Below are positions 21,302 through 32,151 of a stretch of DNA of 64,000 nucleotides, piece by piece. The DNA is taken from contig JAGPXD010000005.1 in assembly GCA_020746995.1 (NCBI GenBank), positions 3,038,001-3,102,000 on the forward strand, given 5' to 3'. The position numbers and the translations under genes are program-made. Within the stretch, counting starts at the first letter, position 1. Each line of letters opens with the position of its first letter. The DNA is from Plectosphaerella cucumerina. Taxonomy: Eukaryota; Ascomycota; Sordariomycetes; Glomerellales; Plectosphaerellaceae. The notes below the pieces were generated by a model, which saw only the letters and a program-made list of their open reading frames with translations, was not told where the DNA came from and made no database searches.

Positions 21302-23802
21302 TCAATCCAGTGTCAAGCCAAAGTCCGGAGCCGTGGCTTGGAACCACGTCATGTCGTAGGGATCCGTGATCTGAAGGTCCGGCATCCACTCCATGTTCAG
21401 GTCTTCGTCGAAGCCCAAGTCGCTGATTTCAGGCGGGAGCCCCCAAGAGCCGGGCCCCAGCGTATCCGACACGCCCTCGGCAAGTGATTGCTCGGCAGCG
21501 CCCATATCCGTCGCATCCCGGGAGCCCGTTGCATGTTGGCCGTTCATCGGCGTGCCCTCGGGGAGCTTCCGATACAGGACCACTAGTGCGGCGACACAGC
21601 GGTTCGCTGAAACGTTGTCCGCCTGGAAACGCCCGAGAATGTCAAGGGCGCGGTGCCAAGCGTCCTGTATCCGGTCATGGGAGATCTCGCCCATCAGTAC
21701 GGCCGGTGCTAACCGCGCAGCCAGTAGAACGGTAGCCGAGAGGTAGACGTCTGATCGAAGAAGAGCCGCAGTGTCAGCCCGATGCGCCTGGTCAAGTAAG
21801 TGGCAGGGGGTAAGGGGTCGCAGAGGCGATGATGGTCGCGTGCTTACGTAGAGCTCCGTAGAGCCAGGATGGCTTCAAGCCCCAGGCGGCGGCGGTAGTC
21901 TGGTGGATGCCAATGGTATGGATCATTTCAATCGCGGTCTGGACGCAAAGAAGGGAACACTGAAATGCAGTTCGGCGGCCCAAGCTCTCCACCTGCGGCG
22001 CGTTTGCATACGCGAACGGAGACGCTGCCGTCTCTCCCACGCTCTGAAGGTGGCTGCTTCGAACGGCCATGCAAGTCCTGGACAACACCGGCTTGAACAA
22101 GTATATCCTCGCAAGCAAGAACCTGTAAGTCGAGCATGGTGCAGGCCGAGGTCAGTGATTGCTGCATCGCAGATGGCCACGTACGTTACCTGATTCGCAG
22201 CACAACAGCTTGCCTTCCAAGGGTGCGCCTGTTGCCTTGCGCGTCGTCCGCTGAGGTTCCTCCCAGTTGCTCAAGCTGAAGGTGAGACGGGATCCTGGCG
22301 AGCCACCTGCTCAGTTGGGCGTCAATATCAAACACCTGCGCGTACCCCGTGAAGTCCTCAATTGGACCCCGTGCGGCGCCGCCGAGGATGTCGTCGGAAT
22401 AGAAAGCCTGCAGGGTCTGCTGCACAATCTCGAAAAGCTTGGCCGACTGCACGAAGAACGACATGGTCGAACAAGGGTCATGCAGCAGCGGTGCGACGAG
22501 TCCCGGCCGAGGCCCAGACTGGAACAGTTCCTCGTCCAGTTCAGATGGCAACGGGGTTTGATCAGTGCCAGGGCTGACGGTCATGACAGGTCGCCCGAGC
22601 GTGGTACAGAGCATCCTGTCGCAAGGTCAGTGTTTCTGTCGCCCCCTTGGTGTCTTTTGGGCAGTTGCCGACGCCCAGGCTCACCTTTCCATCATGAGGC
22701 ATCCGTGCCAGACCCTTTTGATCATCTCTGCTTGAACAGGATCTTCCAGGGCTTTCGCGGCCACTTCAGTAGCTCGATGCAGGCCTAGGCCATAGCAGAT
22801 GCGAATGGCGAGGCCCGTGACCTCCCAGGATTTGAGCGGGCTGCCTGTGCTGTTGAGGTACTGCGCCGTGAGAAGCATGATCTGAATGACCTGGAGGCCG
22901 TGGTCACTGGTGCTTGCAACATAGTCGTGGCTGAAGAGGGAGCGCGCCCGATCGAAAAGTGCTGCACCAGATCTCGGACCGTCGTCTCGGTCGCCGTCGT
23001 GCTCGGCAGCGTCGTGGTACTGACAAGCCAAGGCCAGGACAAGATTGACCAGGCACGCGTTGTTGGTCTCGGTAGAAGCCGAGACTGGACTCCCGGGACC
23101 AGATGGGGGTTCTCCCTCCCACAAGCCACTCATGATGGCCTGAAAATGGGGCCGGTAGAGGAACGGATAGAGAGGGTGTATGTATGCCCAGTATACGGCC
23201 GCCAACTTTTCCGCTGCCCGTCTCGAGGGGAGCGTCTGGACGCGCCTAGACGATGTCCCGGAGACTGCAGATGATGAAACGCTCTGTGCCGATGCCCCTG
23301 GTGTAGCGGGTGGTGCATGAGAGGACGAGGGATCGACAGCCTCGCGGACCATGTTGACGATGGACATGGCCGACGCGGACCCCATGAAACCTTCGCTCCG
23401 AGGTGCTGTCGAGATGAAGATGTCCGCGGGGCCAGAGCCGGGGCCGCCGGGCAAGGGGTCCCTCGACTGGCTGCGGTCGTGGCCGTGGTCATGATCCCTG
23501 GAAGATGGCGGCAACGGCCGACTCCCCGGCCGCAGCGACGAAGAATCAGACGGCGAGCGCCTATCTTGCCTCTCCAAGTGACGAACCCGCTCCTCGAGCG
23601 CCCTGAGAATATCCAGGGACGGCTGCCCAGGCTCGGTCTCCGGGCGACCGTCGACATGCTTCCATACGCAGTCGCCTGCCGAGCGAGACCTCCGGGAGCA
23701 ATTGCCGCAGACTGGGCGGTCTCCGTCGCACTTGATCTTCTGGCGACGACAGTTTTCACACGCCAGGGGAGTTTTGCGGCGCTTTGAAGAGCGGTAATCC
23801 AT
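21302..23802 (-). CDS. Zn(II)2Cys6 transcription factor with fungal_trans domain (755 aa)
   Basis: There are four exons: 22685-23802, 22190-22615, 21848-22122 and 21302-21750. The N-terminus starts MDYRSSKRRKTPLACENCRR and contains the six-cysteine zinc cluster (CxxC, KIKCDG, RPVCGNC, GDCVW), followed by a short coiled coil (LRALEERVRHLERQ). The middle homology region includes YWAYIHPLYPFLYRPHF, ALACQYHDAAE and GLAIRICYGLGLHRATE. The last intron (21751-21847) is 97 nt; the nearer acceptor at about 21791 would put a stop in frame, so I chose the later one. If the nearer one is right, a frameshift is present. It likely controls the adjacent transporter/oxidoreductase pair, which is inference from proximity. 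Confidence 0.87.
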
Positions 23803-24133
23803 GCCAATGGGATGCTGTGTGAATGGGACACAAGATGAAGGTTGAGGAAGCTGGTGTGGGGGAAGGGATGGACTTGAAGGCCCCGGCCAAATCGCCTCAG
23901 CCACTAGATTCCAGCCACATGCTTGCACAGCCACCTCCTCCAAATTCCCTGGGACAGCGATCCTCACCGTCACTGGTAGTGCTCAGACCTACAATGGAAG
24001 CCTTGTGGCGAGGTTGGCAATCTCGAAGAACACGAATGAGAGAATGACTATATTAGGTATTGGCATAGTTGCCTCATTAGTGAAGTTATAAATCCAACGC
24101 TTCGTGTAAAATCATTCCATCCCCAACCCTCCC
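23803..24133. other. Short intergenic region
   Basis: This holds the promoter of the regulator gene and the 3' end of the Agd3-like gene. Nothing else seen. Confidence 0.5.
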
Positions 24134-26665
24134 CTAAACCTGAACGGCAGTCGACAGCTTGAGGGTAACAGGTGCCCCGTTGAGCGTGACCCACTGGATG
24201 GGCGGCTCAGATCCCACCTTGTCGGCGGTGACAGAGGCGCCCGAGACGGTTCCCGAAGGAATCGTCACGGGAACCTTGACGCTGCACTTGTTGGCGCCCT
24301 CGGGTCCCGCGGAGCTGACGGTGACGGACGTGATGGAGTTACCGTCAGCCGAGAAGCCGTAGCTGAGGCTGGGAGCGCACTTGTCCAGGGCCATGCGGTC
24401 GACAAAGTACTTGGCGATATCGTCGTGCTTGAGCGAGGTGACGGGCCAGTTGGTGAGACGGGTGAGTTCCTGGGCGATGGTCTCGGTCCATGCCATGATC
24501 AGGGACATCTTGCCGGTGTAGGACCCGTCGCCGGAACCAATCGTCATGGACGGCATGTCGTCCACACGCATGTTGGCTTGATGGAACATGTAGGGGTCCG
24601 CCTGCAGGGAAAACAGATAGCGAGTGTTCGTCTGCTTCGCAGACTTGAGCATGTCGTTGAAGTCACCGACGCCGGCCGAGGTCGCCTGCCATTCCTTGAG
24701 GGTACACTCGGGCGTATCGCAGTTGTAGTAGATGTTGGTCGAGTAACGGGGGATGATGACCAGGTTGTCGTAGCCGTTGGAATCGACGGTACTGATCAGG
24801 GGCCAGTAAGGACTCTCGTTACTGCGCAGAACGGGGCGGGTGTTATCTCCAGTGACGCTGGTGATACCGTTCTGCATCCAAGCACGGATGGCATCGCCGT
24901 TGTGCATACCGGTGATAGCGGGTGGGACGAGTCCGGCAGGAGAAAAGTGAGCAGCCTGGTCAATACCCATCTGCTTCATCCAGTCCTGGTTGTACTTGAT
25001 CTCGCGTTGTGTGTCGTGGAAGGTGGCGTTGTTCAGGTACAAGTGCGTGAAGGTATGCGACAGGTGCATGAAGGAGTCCCGGTTGGCGGTGGTCTGGAAC
25101 CACTGGACGAAGGGATCGCGCTGGGCGCACTGGGCAGTCCAGGTGTAGGTCTCCGAGGCATCGGACGGCCAAAGATCAACGCCAGTTCCCAGGGGCTTCT
25201 GGAACTCGAGCTCAGTGGCGGGCGGCCAATCAGCCATGATGTGCCAGTTGGGGTTGCAAACTGCGTCGTTGCGGTTGACGGCAGTCGCAGCAGCCAGGTT
25301 TCCGTTTCCGTTGTGAGCGAGCTCGAGCATGAAGTTGGATCCGTCAGGAAGCCTGCCGTTCAGGCTCTTCTGCCAAGCGACGTGGCCGTCCATATCAGCA
25401 GCAGTTGTCTTGACGATCTTCCCGGCAGGGTAGTACATCTCGGTAGACATCTGGACGTCGTCCACCTGAGCGTTGAGGTGTACCTTACGCTTACCCAGGA
25501 AGACTCCGCGCGTCATCCAGTGGATATGGGCGTGCTGCAGGTAGTTGGAAGTCGCCGACCAGGTGGGAGCCCAGGAAGTAAACCATGTCCACTGCTCGCG
25601 TCCGTTGAAGTTGTTGACGACGGCGGCAGTGCTGCGCTCGTAACCACCACCGGCAGAGAAGCTGGCAACCTCCCAGGTAGTGCTGGGATCGGTGATCTTA
25701 GCAGGGTAGTGCCAGAGACCGGCCGTGGTGATCTCAGCGTTGGCCTTCAGGTTCGCCGTAGGGAAGCCCGTCGTGTTGGTGAAGCTGACAAACTGTTCGA
25801 CCGAGGAGTCGCAGCATCCACCAGCGCCGGAGAGGGTAGTTCCAAAGGCGGGGCTGGGGAATTCGTTGATACGGACCATCCGGACCTTGAAGGCAACCTG
25901 GTAGACAGCAAGAGCGGTCCACTGATCGGTTGTCACGGCGCTGTGCCAGCCCTCAGGGTACTCATAGGCGAGGGCGTCCATGATGATGATACCAGAGTAC
26001 TTGCCGGCGGTGGCAGAGGTGTTCAGGACAGGCAGGGCAGCACCCTCCTTGGGGACGATGAGACCCTCGTAGGGAATACCGTAGCCAGAAAGACCAAGGC
26101 CAGCGGCCTTGACGCCATCGGTATCGCGAGCCAGGATGAGGATCTTGTTGTCAATCTTGCTGAGCTTGGCTTCAGGGACGTCGCTGGCATTGACGCTAGG
26201 AGTGGCCTGGGCATCGAGGCTGACGGCCGCCGGAGCCGATGAGGTCGCGGGCTCGGTGGGAACAGGGACGACTTCGCTGGGAACAAGAGCGATGGTGCTG
26301 TTGGCGTCGATGGTTTCGGAGGTGGGGATGGAAGAAGACGAAGAGGCGATGGAAGTGAGAAGAGAGGATGCCAGAGAGACATCGGAAGTGGAAAGAGAAG
26401 AAGACGGCGAATCGGTCGAGGTGAGAATGGAAGAGGCTTCTGAGGTAAGAGCGGAGGAGGAGGCGTCAGAGACAGCCGAGAGAGAGTCGGTAGAAGAAGA
26501 TGATGATGAGGCCTCAGAGACTACCGAGGGAGAGCTGGTAGAAGACGAGGCGAGGGAGGGTAGCACGGCGCTGCAGTCCGGAGTGATGGTGACATAGACG
26601 GTGACCGGTGTCTGGGCGACAACCCCGGCCACGGCCAGAAGAGCGTAGAAGAAGTGGGAGCGCAT
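24134..26665 (-). CDS. agd3: Agd3-like extracellular polysaccharide deacetylase (CE18), 843 aa
   Basis: A single-exon frame from ATG 26665. A signal peptide (about 17 residues, ending AGVVAQ) is followed by a roughly 100-residue Ser/Thr-rich stalk (residues 35-130), then a large catalytic region. The deacetylase metal and catalytic motifs appear as NAQVDDVQ near residue 400 and SHTFTHLYLNN near residue 533. Overall organisation and length match Agd3, the secreted GalNAc deacetylase that makes galactosaminogalactan cationic and adhesive in Aspergillus. None of the other genes of the Aspergillus galactosaminogalactan cluster (uge3, sph3, ega3, gtb3) is next to it. A minus-strand TATAAA lies near 26855. 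Family assignment is from memory of the motifs. Confidence 0.83.
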   Translation of the reverse strand: MRSHFFYALLAVAGVVAQTPVTVYVTITPDCSAVLPSLASSSTSSPSVVSEASSSSSSTDSLSAVSDASSSALTSEASSILTSTDSPSSSLSTSDVSLASSLLTSIASSSSSIPTSETIDANSTIALVPSEVVPVPTEPATSSAPAAVSLDAQATPSVNASDVPEAKLSKIDNKILILARDTDGVKAAGLGLSGYGIPYEGLIVPKEGAALPVLNTSATAGKYSGIIIMDALAYEYPEGWHSAVTTDQWTALAVYQVAFKVRMVRINEFPSPAFGTTLSGAGGCCDSSVEQFVSFTNTTGFPTANLKANAEITTAGLWHYPAKITDPSTTWEVASFSAGGGYERSTAAVVNNFNGREQWTWFTSWAPTWSATSNYLQHAHIHWMTRGVFLGKRKVHLNAQVDDVQMSTEMYYPAGKIVKTTAADMDGHVAWQKSLNGRLPDGSNFMLELAHNGNGNLAAATAVNRNDAVCNPNWHIMADWPPATELEFQKPLGTGVDLWPSDASETYTWTAQCAQRDPFVQWFQTTANRDSFMHLSHTFTHLYLNNATFHDTQREIKYNQDWMKQMGIDQAAHFSPAGLVPPAITGMHNGDAIRAWMQNGITSVTGDNTRPVLRSNESPYWPLISTVDSNGYDNLVIIPRYSTNIYYNCDTPECTLKEWQATSAGVGDFNDMLKSAKQTNTRYLFSLQADPYMFHQANMRVDDMPSMTIGSGDGSYTGKMSLIMAWTETIAQELTRLTNWPVTSLKHDDIAKYFVDRMALDKCAPSLSYGFSADGNSITSVTVSSAGPEGANKCSVKVPVTIPSGTVSGASVTADKVGSEPPIQWVTLNGAPVTLKLSTAVQV

Positions 26666-27858
26666 GGTTGAGGTGCTGTGTGAGCGACTGGATCTAGGAA
26701 CAGATCGGGAAAAGCGAAATCAACCCTCAAGACCAAGAGCGTAAAGAGAACGTTACGCCGGTATGATGGGTGAGTATGCGCGCCGGAGTGAATGATAGTT
26801 GATGGGACAGGGACACGGCCGGCTTGGCCATCTTGGCACCCCGGCCTGCCCCTTTATACAGAGGGCCCGAGAGAGAAGTTCCCCGGCCTTGGCTCTTGGA
26901 CGACATCTGCTCGTTCCCGCCCCGCTGGGGCGTCTTTCCGCTACGTTGAGAACGAGGCTTGCGAAGCACCCGAGCGGCCGGAACGAGGCCATCCAGCGCA
27001 GAGGCTTGAGCCGCACCGACAGTCTGGGCAGCTCTAGATTGAAAGGGTCCTCCTTCTGGCGGCTCTGGGCCCCCCGATGCGCGGCATCTAGCACAGCTCG
27101 ACCGCGCTAGCAGCATCAGCTGAAAAAGCCATCGCGGAGCTAACGTCGGGGCACCGATTTGCTAGTCTCATCGCCAGGGCCGGGACCTGTATGGGATGAG
27201 AGAAGAACAAAAGACGCACAAAGGGGCTGGACCCCCTCAGAGCGATGACGCCTTGCTTGTTTTGTGCGTTTTCGCCGCGATGCGCGACGCGGCGAAGCTA
27301 ACCACGACATTGACCTGGTTTAGCGAGCGCGCGTGGCAATGGTGTCGGAACAGCGCTGAAAATAATACATAGGTCTAATGGCTTCTAGCTTGGGAGCTAT
27401 GGACGAAAACGAGGAGTTGGCCGCCGCACTCGGCGAAAGGGGAGGTGGGAAAAGTGAGACAATAACATGATCGTGGACTTTTTCGGTCCCGTTGCTCCCA
27501 CGTCCTGTGCCGGCACCGCTCGGGCAGAGCTGAGGACCTACGATGAAGCCCTACCGGGCACAAGTCGGAAAGGCCGCGATGGTGAGGTACGCTTCACGTG
27601 GCACGATGGACCTGAAGACGTGGCTGATGGCTCTGCTCAAGAACGAAAGCCCGCCAGTCCAAGGTTGTCGGAGCGATGAGGAAGGCTGATGTTGACGGTC
27701 TCCAGTTCTTCATATTATGAGCTCGGTTCATTTCTTTGGCTCACTCGTTTCGTCCATGCCGAAATACCTCGTTCTCTATCCAGTGTCATTACAAAATAGT
27801 CCAACTCCGCGCAGCCTCTCGGGCTATGCAACGTGATCGCAACGCGGTATATACTTCC
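26666..27858. other. Intergenic, no gene seen
   Basis: About 1.2 kb: the Agd3-like promoter (TATAAA near 26855, minus strand) and the 3' side of the CAP10-like gene. Open frames at 26792-27110 occur in both directions and look like GC shadow. Confidence 0.5.
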
Positions 27859-30022
27859 CTAGTTCTTCACCTCCTCCTTCTCATTAGGCGCGCCGCCCTG
27901 CACGCCGTCGCTCACCGGCGTCTCCTCAGCTTCCTCGGGAGCCTCATCCTTGACGGACGAGCCTCTGCTCCCATCGAATGAGAAGCCGAGGTTTTCCCTG
28001 TTGTCGTCAACGACGCGGCCGTATCTGCCATGGTCAGCAAAAGAAGTCAAGAAGGGAAAAACGCGACGGCACTCACTCCAAAAGCAGCCGGAAGAACCAC
28101 ACCTCCATGTCCTCCTTCCGCAGCACCTTGCCCGCCCATTCCGTACTCTCAGCAGCCATTCGCCTCCCCTCCTCGGCACCCGCCGGCTCACCCTCCTCGT
28201 CGCTCCCGCCAGCGCCGAAGAACCGCACCGCCTCGAGCCAATCATCGCCCTGAAGGCTCAGCGGGACGTAGTGCACCCACGGCTTGAGCCACTCAAAGTG
28301 CCACTCGCGGAAGATGGCGAGCTTGAACGTCAGCGAGCGCGACTTGAGGAACGCGTAGAAGCGCCCCGAGAAGGCGTTGCCGTCAATATCCAGCAGATAC
28401 CGGAAGCGCCATGCGTCCTGCTGGTCCTGGCGGTCGCGTAGGTCAAAGTACTCGATTTGGGCGTCGCAGTCGCCCTTATCGCACTGCCCAATGTAGGCAA
28501 AGTGCACGTCGATAGCGTCGCGGTGCGCGGTGCGCGCTACGTCCTTCTGCCGCCAATGCGGGGGCGCGCCGGGCTCGGCGTCGTTGACGTAGATGAGGGC
28601 GTGGCCCTTGCCGTTGATCTTGCGCACGAAATGCTGGCGGTGCTGCCGGCGCCAACCGCCATCGCGCGAATAGCCGCCCGTAGTTGAGCCGCGCCAGTAG
28701 AGCTTGTCCGTCTTTTCGTCCCAGGGGACGTCCTTCTTCTCGTCGTACTCAACCTTGCCGTGCCAGTACCAGGGGGACGGGTAGACGAGGTCCTGGTAGG
28801 ACGAGATCTTCGACTGGGAGAAGACGGGGACGAGGTCGTGGACGACATTGAAGGCGTTGGGGCGGTCGAAGAAGCCATACGTCTCCGAGAGGGAGGGCGT
28901 CAGGCAGATGTCTGACATGGCTGTGACGTTGTAGACGAAGCCGAGGTCCGAGACGCCGTACTTGGACGTGTCGTCGAACTGCTCGTCGTCTTCGAGACTG
29001 CGGGCGGGGCTGTCGACCGGGCACGACATGCGCGAGGTGGTCCACGTCGGCTGCTGCGCGTAGACATTGAACCGTGTCGTCTTGACCTCGTCCATGCCGC
29101 CGCCACCTCCCAGCCCGCGTGGTCGCTTTGTGAACTCGTTCTCGAGGCGCGCCTCGTTGAGCTTCGGGATGTTGACCTCCTTGGCCTTCTGGATCAGCCG
29201 GGCGAGGTCGTCATGCGGGAGGATGACGCGAGGCTCGTCGTGGATGTTGAAGGCCAGGTCCATGTTCGGCAGGTACTGGATGAACTTGCTGACCATGCCG
29301 GCCGTGGCCTCGCGCTGCCACAAGTGCGCACCCTGCACATGGGTGACCTCGTGGTTGCGAATCAGCATCATGAGCAGGAAGTTGTCGTAGCCCAGCGCCT
29401 CCTTGGCCCGCATCCGTATCGTCCTCGGCTTGAGGCCCCAGAAGGGAAGAATCATGTCGTAGATCTGGTCGAACTCATCGATGAGCTGTACGTCGTTGCT
29501 CCGGGCAAACTCGTACCACTTGTCAAAGTGCGGTGGCGGCGGCATCCCATATCGCCGCTTGTATTCTGCCACGGCCTCCTTCAGCGTCTTGGACTGCCTG
29601 CTCTTCTGCGCCTCGAACTCCTTCGCCGCGTCGCGGATCAGGTTCGAGATCGGGTGCGTGCCCGCCGCCCCTGCAGGTTGCGGCCGCTTGTCAGCGGGCA
29701 GTGGTCTGCGACGCACCTCGCCGCTGTCCTCGCCCTCGTGTTTTGGTGCCACCACGCGCCGGGCGCCCTTATTGTGCTCGGGCTTGCCGTCGCCAGGCAG
29801 CTTGAATAATGTGTAGGCGCATGCGAGAAAGAAGACGAGGCCCAGCGCCAGGACCAGTCGCCGGCGGCGCAGAGCTGGTCTTCTTGGAAGCCGCATGCTC
29901 TTCCATTTCGACTCGCTGCCCATTCGGGCGTTCAGGGGGCGGTCGCTTCCGCCGGGGAGAGGGAGGGTCGGCGTGGAGGGTTCGCTTCGCGGTTTCGTCG
30001 TCTTTCGTGGTGTTGCCAGCAT
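27859..30022 (-). CDS. CAP10-like glycosyltransferase, GT90 (703 aa)
   Basis: There are two exons, 28077-30022 and 27859-28024 (intron GTGAGT..GGCAG, 52 nt). This is a type II membrane protein: a basic cytosolic tail, then one span near residues 56-76 (LVLALGLVFFLACAYTLF), then a basic stem and a lumenal catalytic domain. The CAP10/GT90 signature is seen as LYWRGSTTGGYSRDGGWRRQ near residues 443-465, with LTPSLSETYGFF and YLLDIDGNAFSGRF further along. Cryptococcus CAP10 and xylosyltransferase relatives build surface glycans in the Golgi; the donor and acceptor here are unknown. The C-terminal 55 residues are acidic and low in complexity. Confidence 0.87.
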
Positions 30023-30629
30023 GATGGGGCAGTTGGCCGGACGTATCTAGCCGCAGGTCATCGTCTCGATCAGATGCCAAGCACAATGTTGGAGGGGTGA
30101 TGGTGGGCAGTGGTGGTGTTGATGGGAAAATGAGACATGGAAACAATTTGGGTCGGGAAGAATGCTGTCATTGGGTGGCTTGGGTGGCTTGGCAGTCCAT
30201 TGACAGCTTCGGGGGCGCATTAAGCTCATTGACCTTGGCCACCACGCGTTCGGCAGCCGTCTCGAACGCGTTCAATTGCTTGGAGATCCGTCTCCAGCAT
30301 CATCTCCACTGGTATCATTCGGCATCAACACAACAGCACACCTCACGACATACACGGACAGCAGTTCATTAGATCTGGACGCAACATCACAGCACAACAG
30401 TAGGGGCAATCGGCAAGGTCTGATTGCAGTGAGTACGCCCACGGTCCGTGAGCTTCCAATGGTATCATGTCAACCATAACTGAAAATCATCCCCTGAACG
30501 CCGCTTGACAAATGCCCGCACGCGTCACGCTTGGACGCGGCTTTTCCGACCAGCCCTAAAGTTCATTGCTTTTTTGTTCATGACATATCCCGAGCCGTTC
30601 CCGTCCCGAGACCTCCAGCAGCTCCACAC
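30023..30629. other. Intergenic, no gene seen
   Basis: The promoter of the CAP10-like gene and the 3' region of the uS8 gene. No other feature. Confidence 0.5.
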
Positions 30630-31345
30630 TTAGTAGAAGAAGCCGATGACCTTGCCGGAGACGTGCTTGCGGCGAGCTTGAAAATTTGTTAGATTTACGT
30701 CGTTTTTTGAGATTGACTTGGACCGAAGACTTACCCTCCTCGTGGTCCATGATGCCGGCGGAGGTGGTCAGGATAACGTAGCCGAACTGACGGGCGGGCA
30801 GCAGCTTGACAACCCACTTCTCGAGGTCGCCGAGCTTGACGTTGTAGCGGGGAGAGATGACACCGCACTTGTTGAGGCGGCCGTTGAGCTGGACAACGAT
30901 CTTGCCGGAGCGGTGGTCGTCGATCTCCTCGAACTCGCCGATGTAGCCTGTACAAACAAAGGTAAGCAAAATGTTGCAGAAGATTAAAACTTGAACGTCA
31001 TGCGAGTATCCGAAAAAGGTGTAAGTCTCTGCCGGAACATGTTGTTCCCTCAATATATCGGCATCTTATAGGGGCTTGGCCGTGGGACAAGTGAAACCGT
31101 AAGCCCTAGTTATCATGCCGAATGTCGTCGTCTTCTTCTCTCTTTGTTGTCCGGCAGGAGACTTGCACCTTGGTCTGATACTCGCATGACGTCCATGATG
31201 GGACAAACATACCGTGCTTCTGCATGGTCTGGAGGACCTTGATGATGACCTTGGAGCTGGGGCGGATGAGGACCTGGCGCTTGCCGGCCTTCTCGGCGTT
31301 GTTCATGCTCTTGAGAGCATCGTTGAGGACGGAGGTGCGGACCAT
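30630..31345 (-). CDS. rps22: 40S ribosomal protein S22 (uS8, RPS15A), 130 aa
   Basis: There are three coding exons: 31213-31345, 30735-30947 and 30630-30676. They join to exactly 130 residues, the universal length of eukaryotic uS8. It begins MVRTSVLNDALKSMNNAEK, includes RPSSKVIIKVLQTMQKHGYI and ends KHVSGKVIGFFY. It is a small-subunit core protein that binds 18S rRNA. The intron 30948-31212 is 265 nt, far longer than other coding introns here, and holds the long inverted repeat described separately. A further 5' UTR intron is likely at 31405-31769 (GTAAGT donor at 31769, CTGTGGCAG acceptor). It is divergent from eS12. Confidence 0.95.
30995..31192 (-). other. Long intronic hairpin in the uS8 gene
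   Basis: Inside the 265-nt intron, bases 30995-31010 are the exact reverse complement of 31177-31192 (16 bp). The match continues imperfectly through 31040 and 31145, giving a stem of about 45 bp. Inside the loop, CGGCAT (31059) pairs with ATGCCG (31115) and AGGGGCTT (31070) with AAGCCCT (31101), so almost the whole intron can fold as one extended hairpin. In budding yeast, RPS22B introns carry an RNase III-cleaved hairpin and the snoRNA snR44. Whether this element is either of these is inference. Confidence 0.7.
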
Positions 31346-32151
31346 TTTGTCGGTTGGGTGGAGATTCTCAAGTCTGAGCGACGGGAGGTCTGGAAATGAG
31401 GTATCTGCCACAGGGGGAAAAGGGGAAAGGGTTAGCCTTGGCGACGGGCGGATGGAGCAGGGAGAGTGCCCTCCACGACGTCTCTGAAATCCGACGAGGA
31501 GGGTTCTGCCGCTCAGTGCTGAAGAGGGAAGCGTATCAGAGTTCATTGCCGGGATTCCGATCGAGCGGCCGGCCGTCCCCATGTTCCAGGTTGTCGGGCA
31601 GCGAGGCGCGAGGTGTCAATCAAGACGTCGCGTGTCGTCGCTGCTGCTGCTGGACCGCTCGAGGTGAAGGTTCGACTCCTCTGATTGCTTCCCTCCGCCA
31701 TCGTGAAAAGGCATAGGCCGTCCTGCTTCAATCGAAAGGCGCCATGTCGGGCGTTCGTGGTCAACTTACCTCGGTGGGTAGTCGGCTGGTGAAGGTGGTG
31801 GTCGTGGGAGGGAGAGAGAAGCGGTAGGTGGAAAAGATCGCAAAAGTTCGACGAGGAGGTCCCGCGAGCCGAACGGGAAAAGCGGGTCCACGGGTTCGAA
31901 AATTGGGCGGGCGCGCCTTGTGGTGTTGTGGGAGTGGTCCGTGCGGTTGCAAAACCCTAGTGGGCCACCACGCCAATTCCTGGCCAGTCAGTGTCGTGTG
32001 CCGGATTTTCGGGCTTTTCGCGATGGGGTTTGAAGATTCACTCTCGTCCAGCAATATCACTTCCCGTCCGCTCCCCCCCCAATCCCACCACTAACAACAC
32101 CAAAAGAACTCTTCGAGGATCGCACCGACAGCACACCAAAAAACATCCATC
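31346..32151. promoter_or_regulatory. Divergent ribosomal-protein promoter and leaders
   Basis: About 800 bases separate the start codons of uS8 (minus) and eS12 (plus). A strong 5' UTR intron for uS8 is readable at 31405-31769. AAAACCCTAG at 31951-31960 matches the telobox-like word bound by Tbf1-type factors in ribosomal-protein promoters of many fungi. Leaders on both sides are pyrimidine-rich. Coding potential is absent. Confidence 0.5.

Noticed and set aside
24425..26242. 605-codon open frame on the plus strand
   Set aside because: Exactly antisense to the Agd3-like coding sequence. GC-rich third positions create long shadow frames, and no domain is seen.
31615..31689. 75-base tRNA-sized element with B-box-like GGTTCGACTCC and a foldable D arm
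   Set aside because: The anticodon stem cannot form, the acceptor stem has a mismatch, and no A box is present. It lies antisense within the presumed uS8 5' UTR intron.
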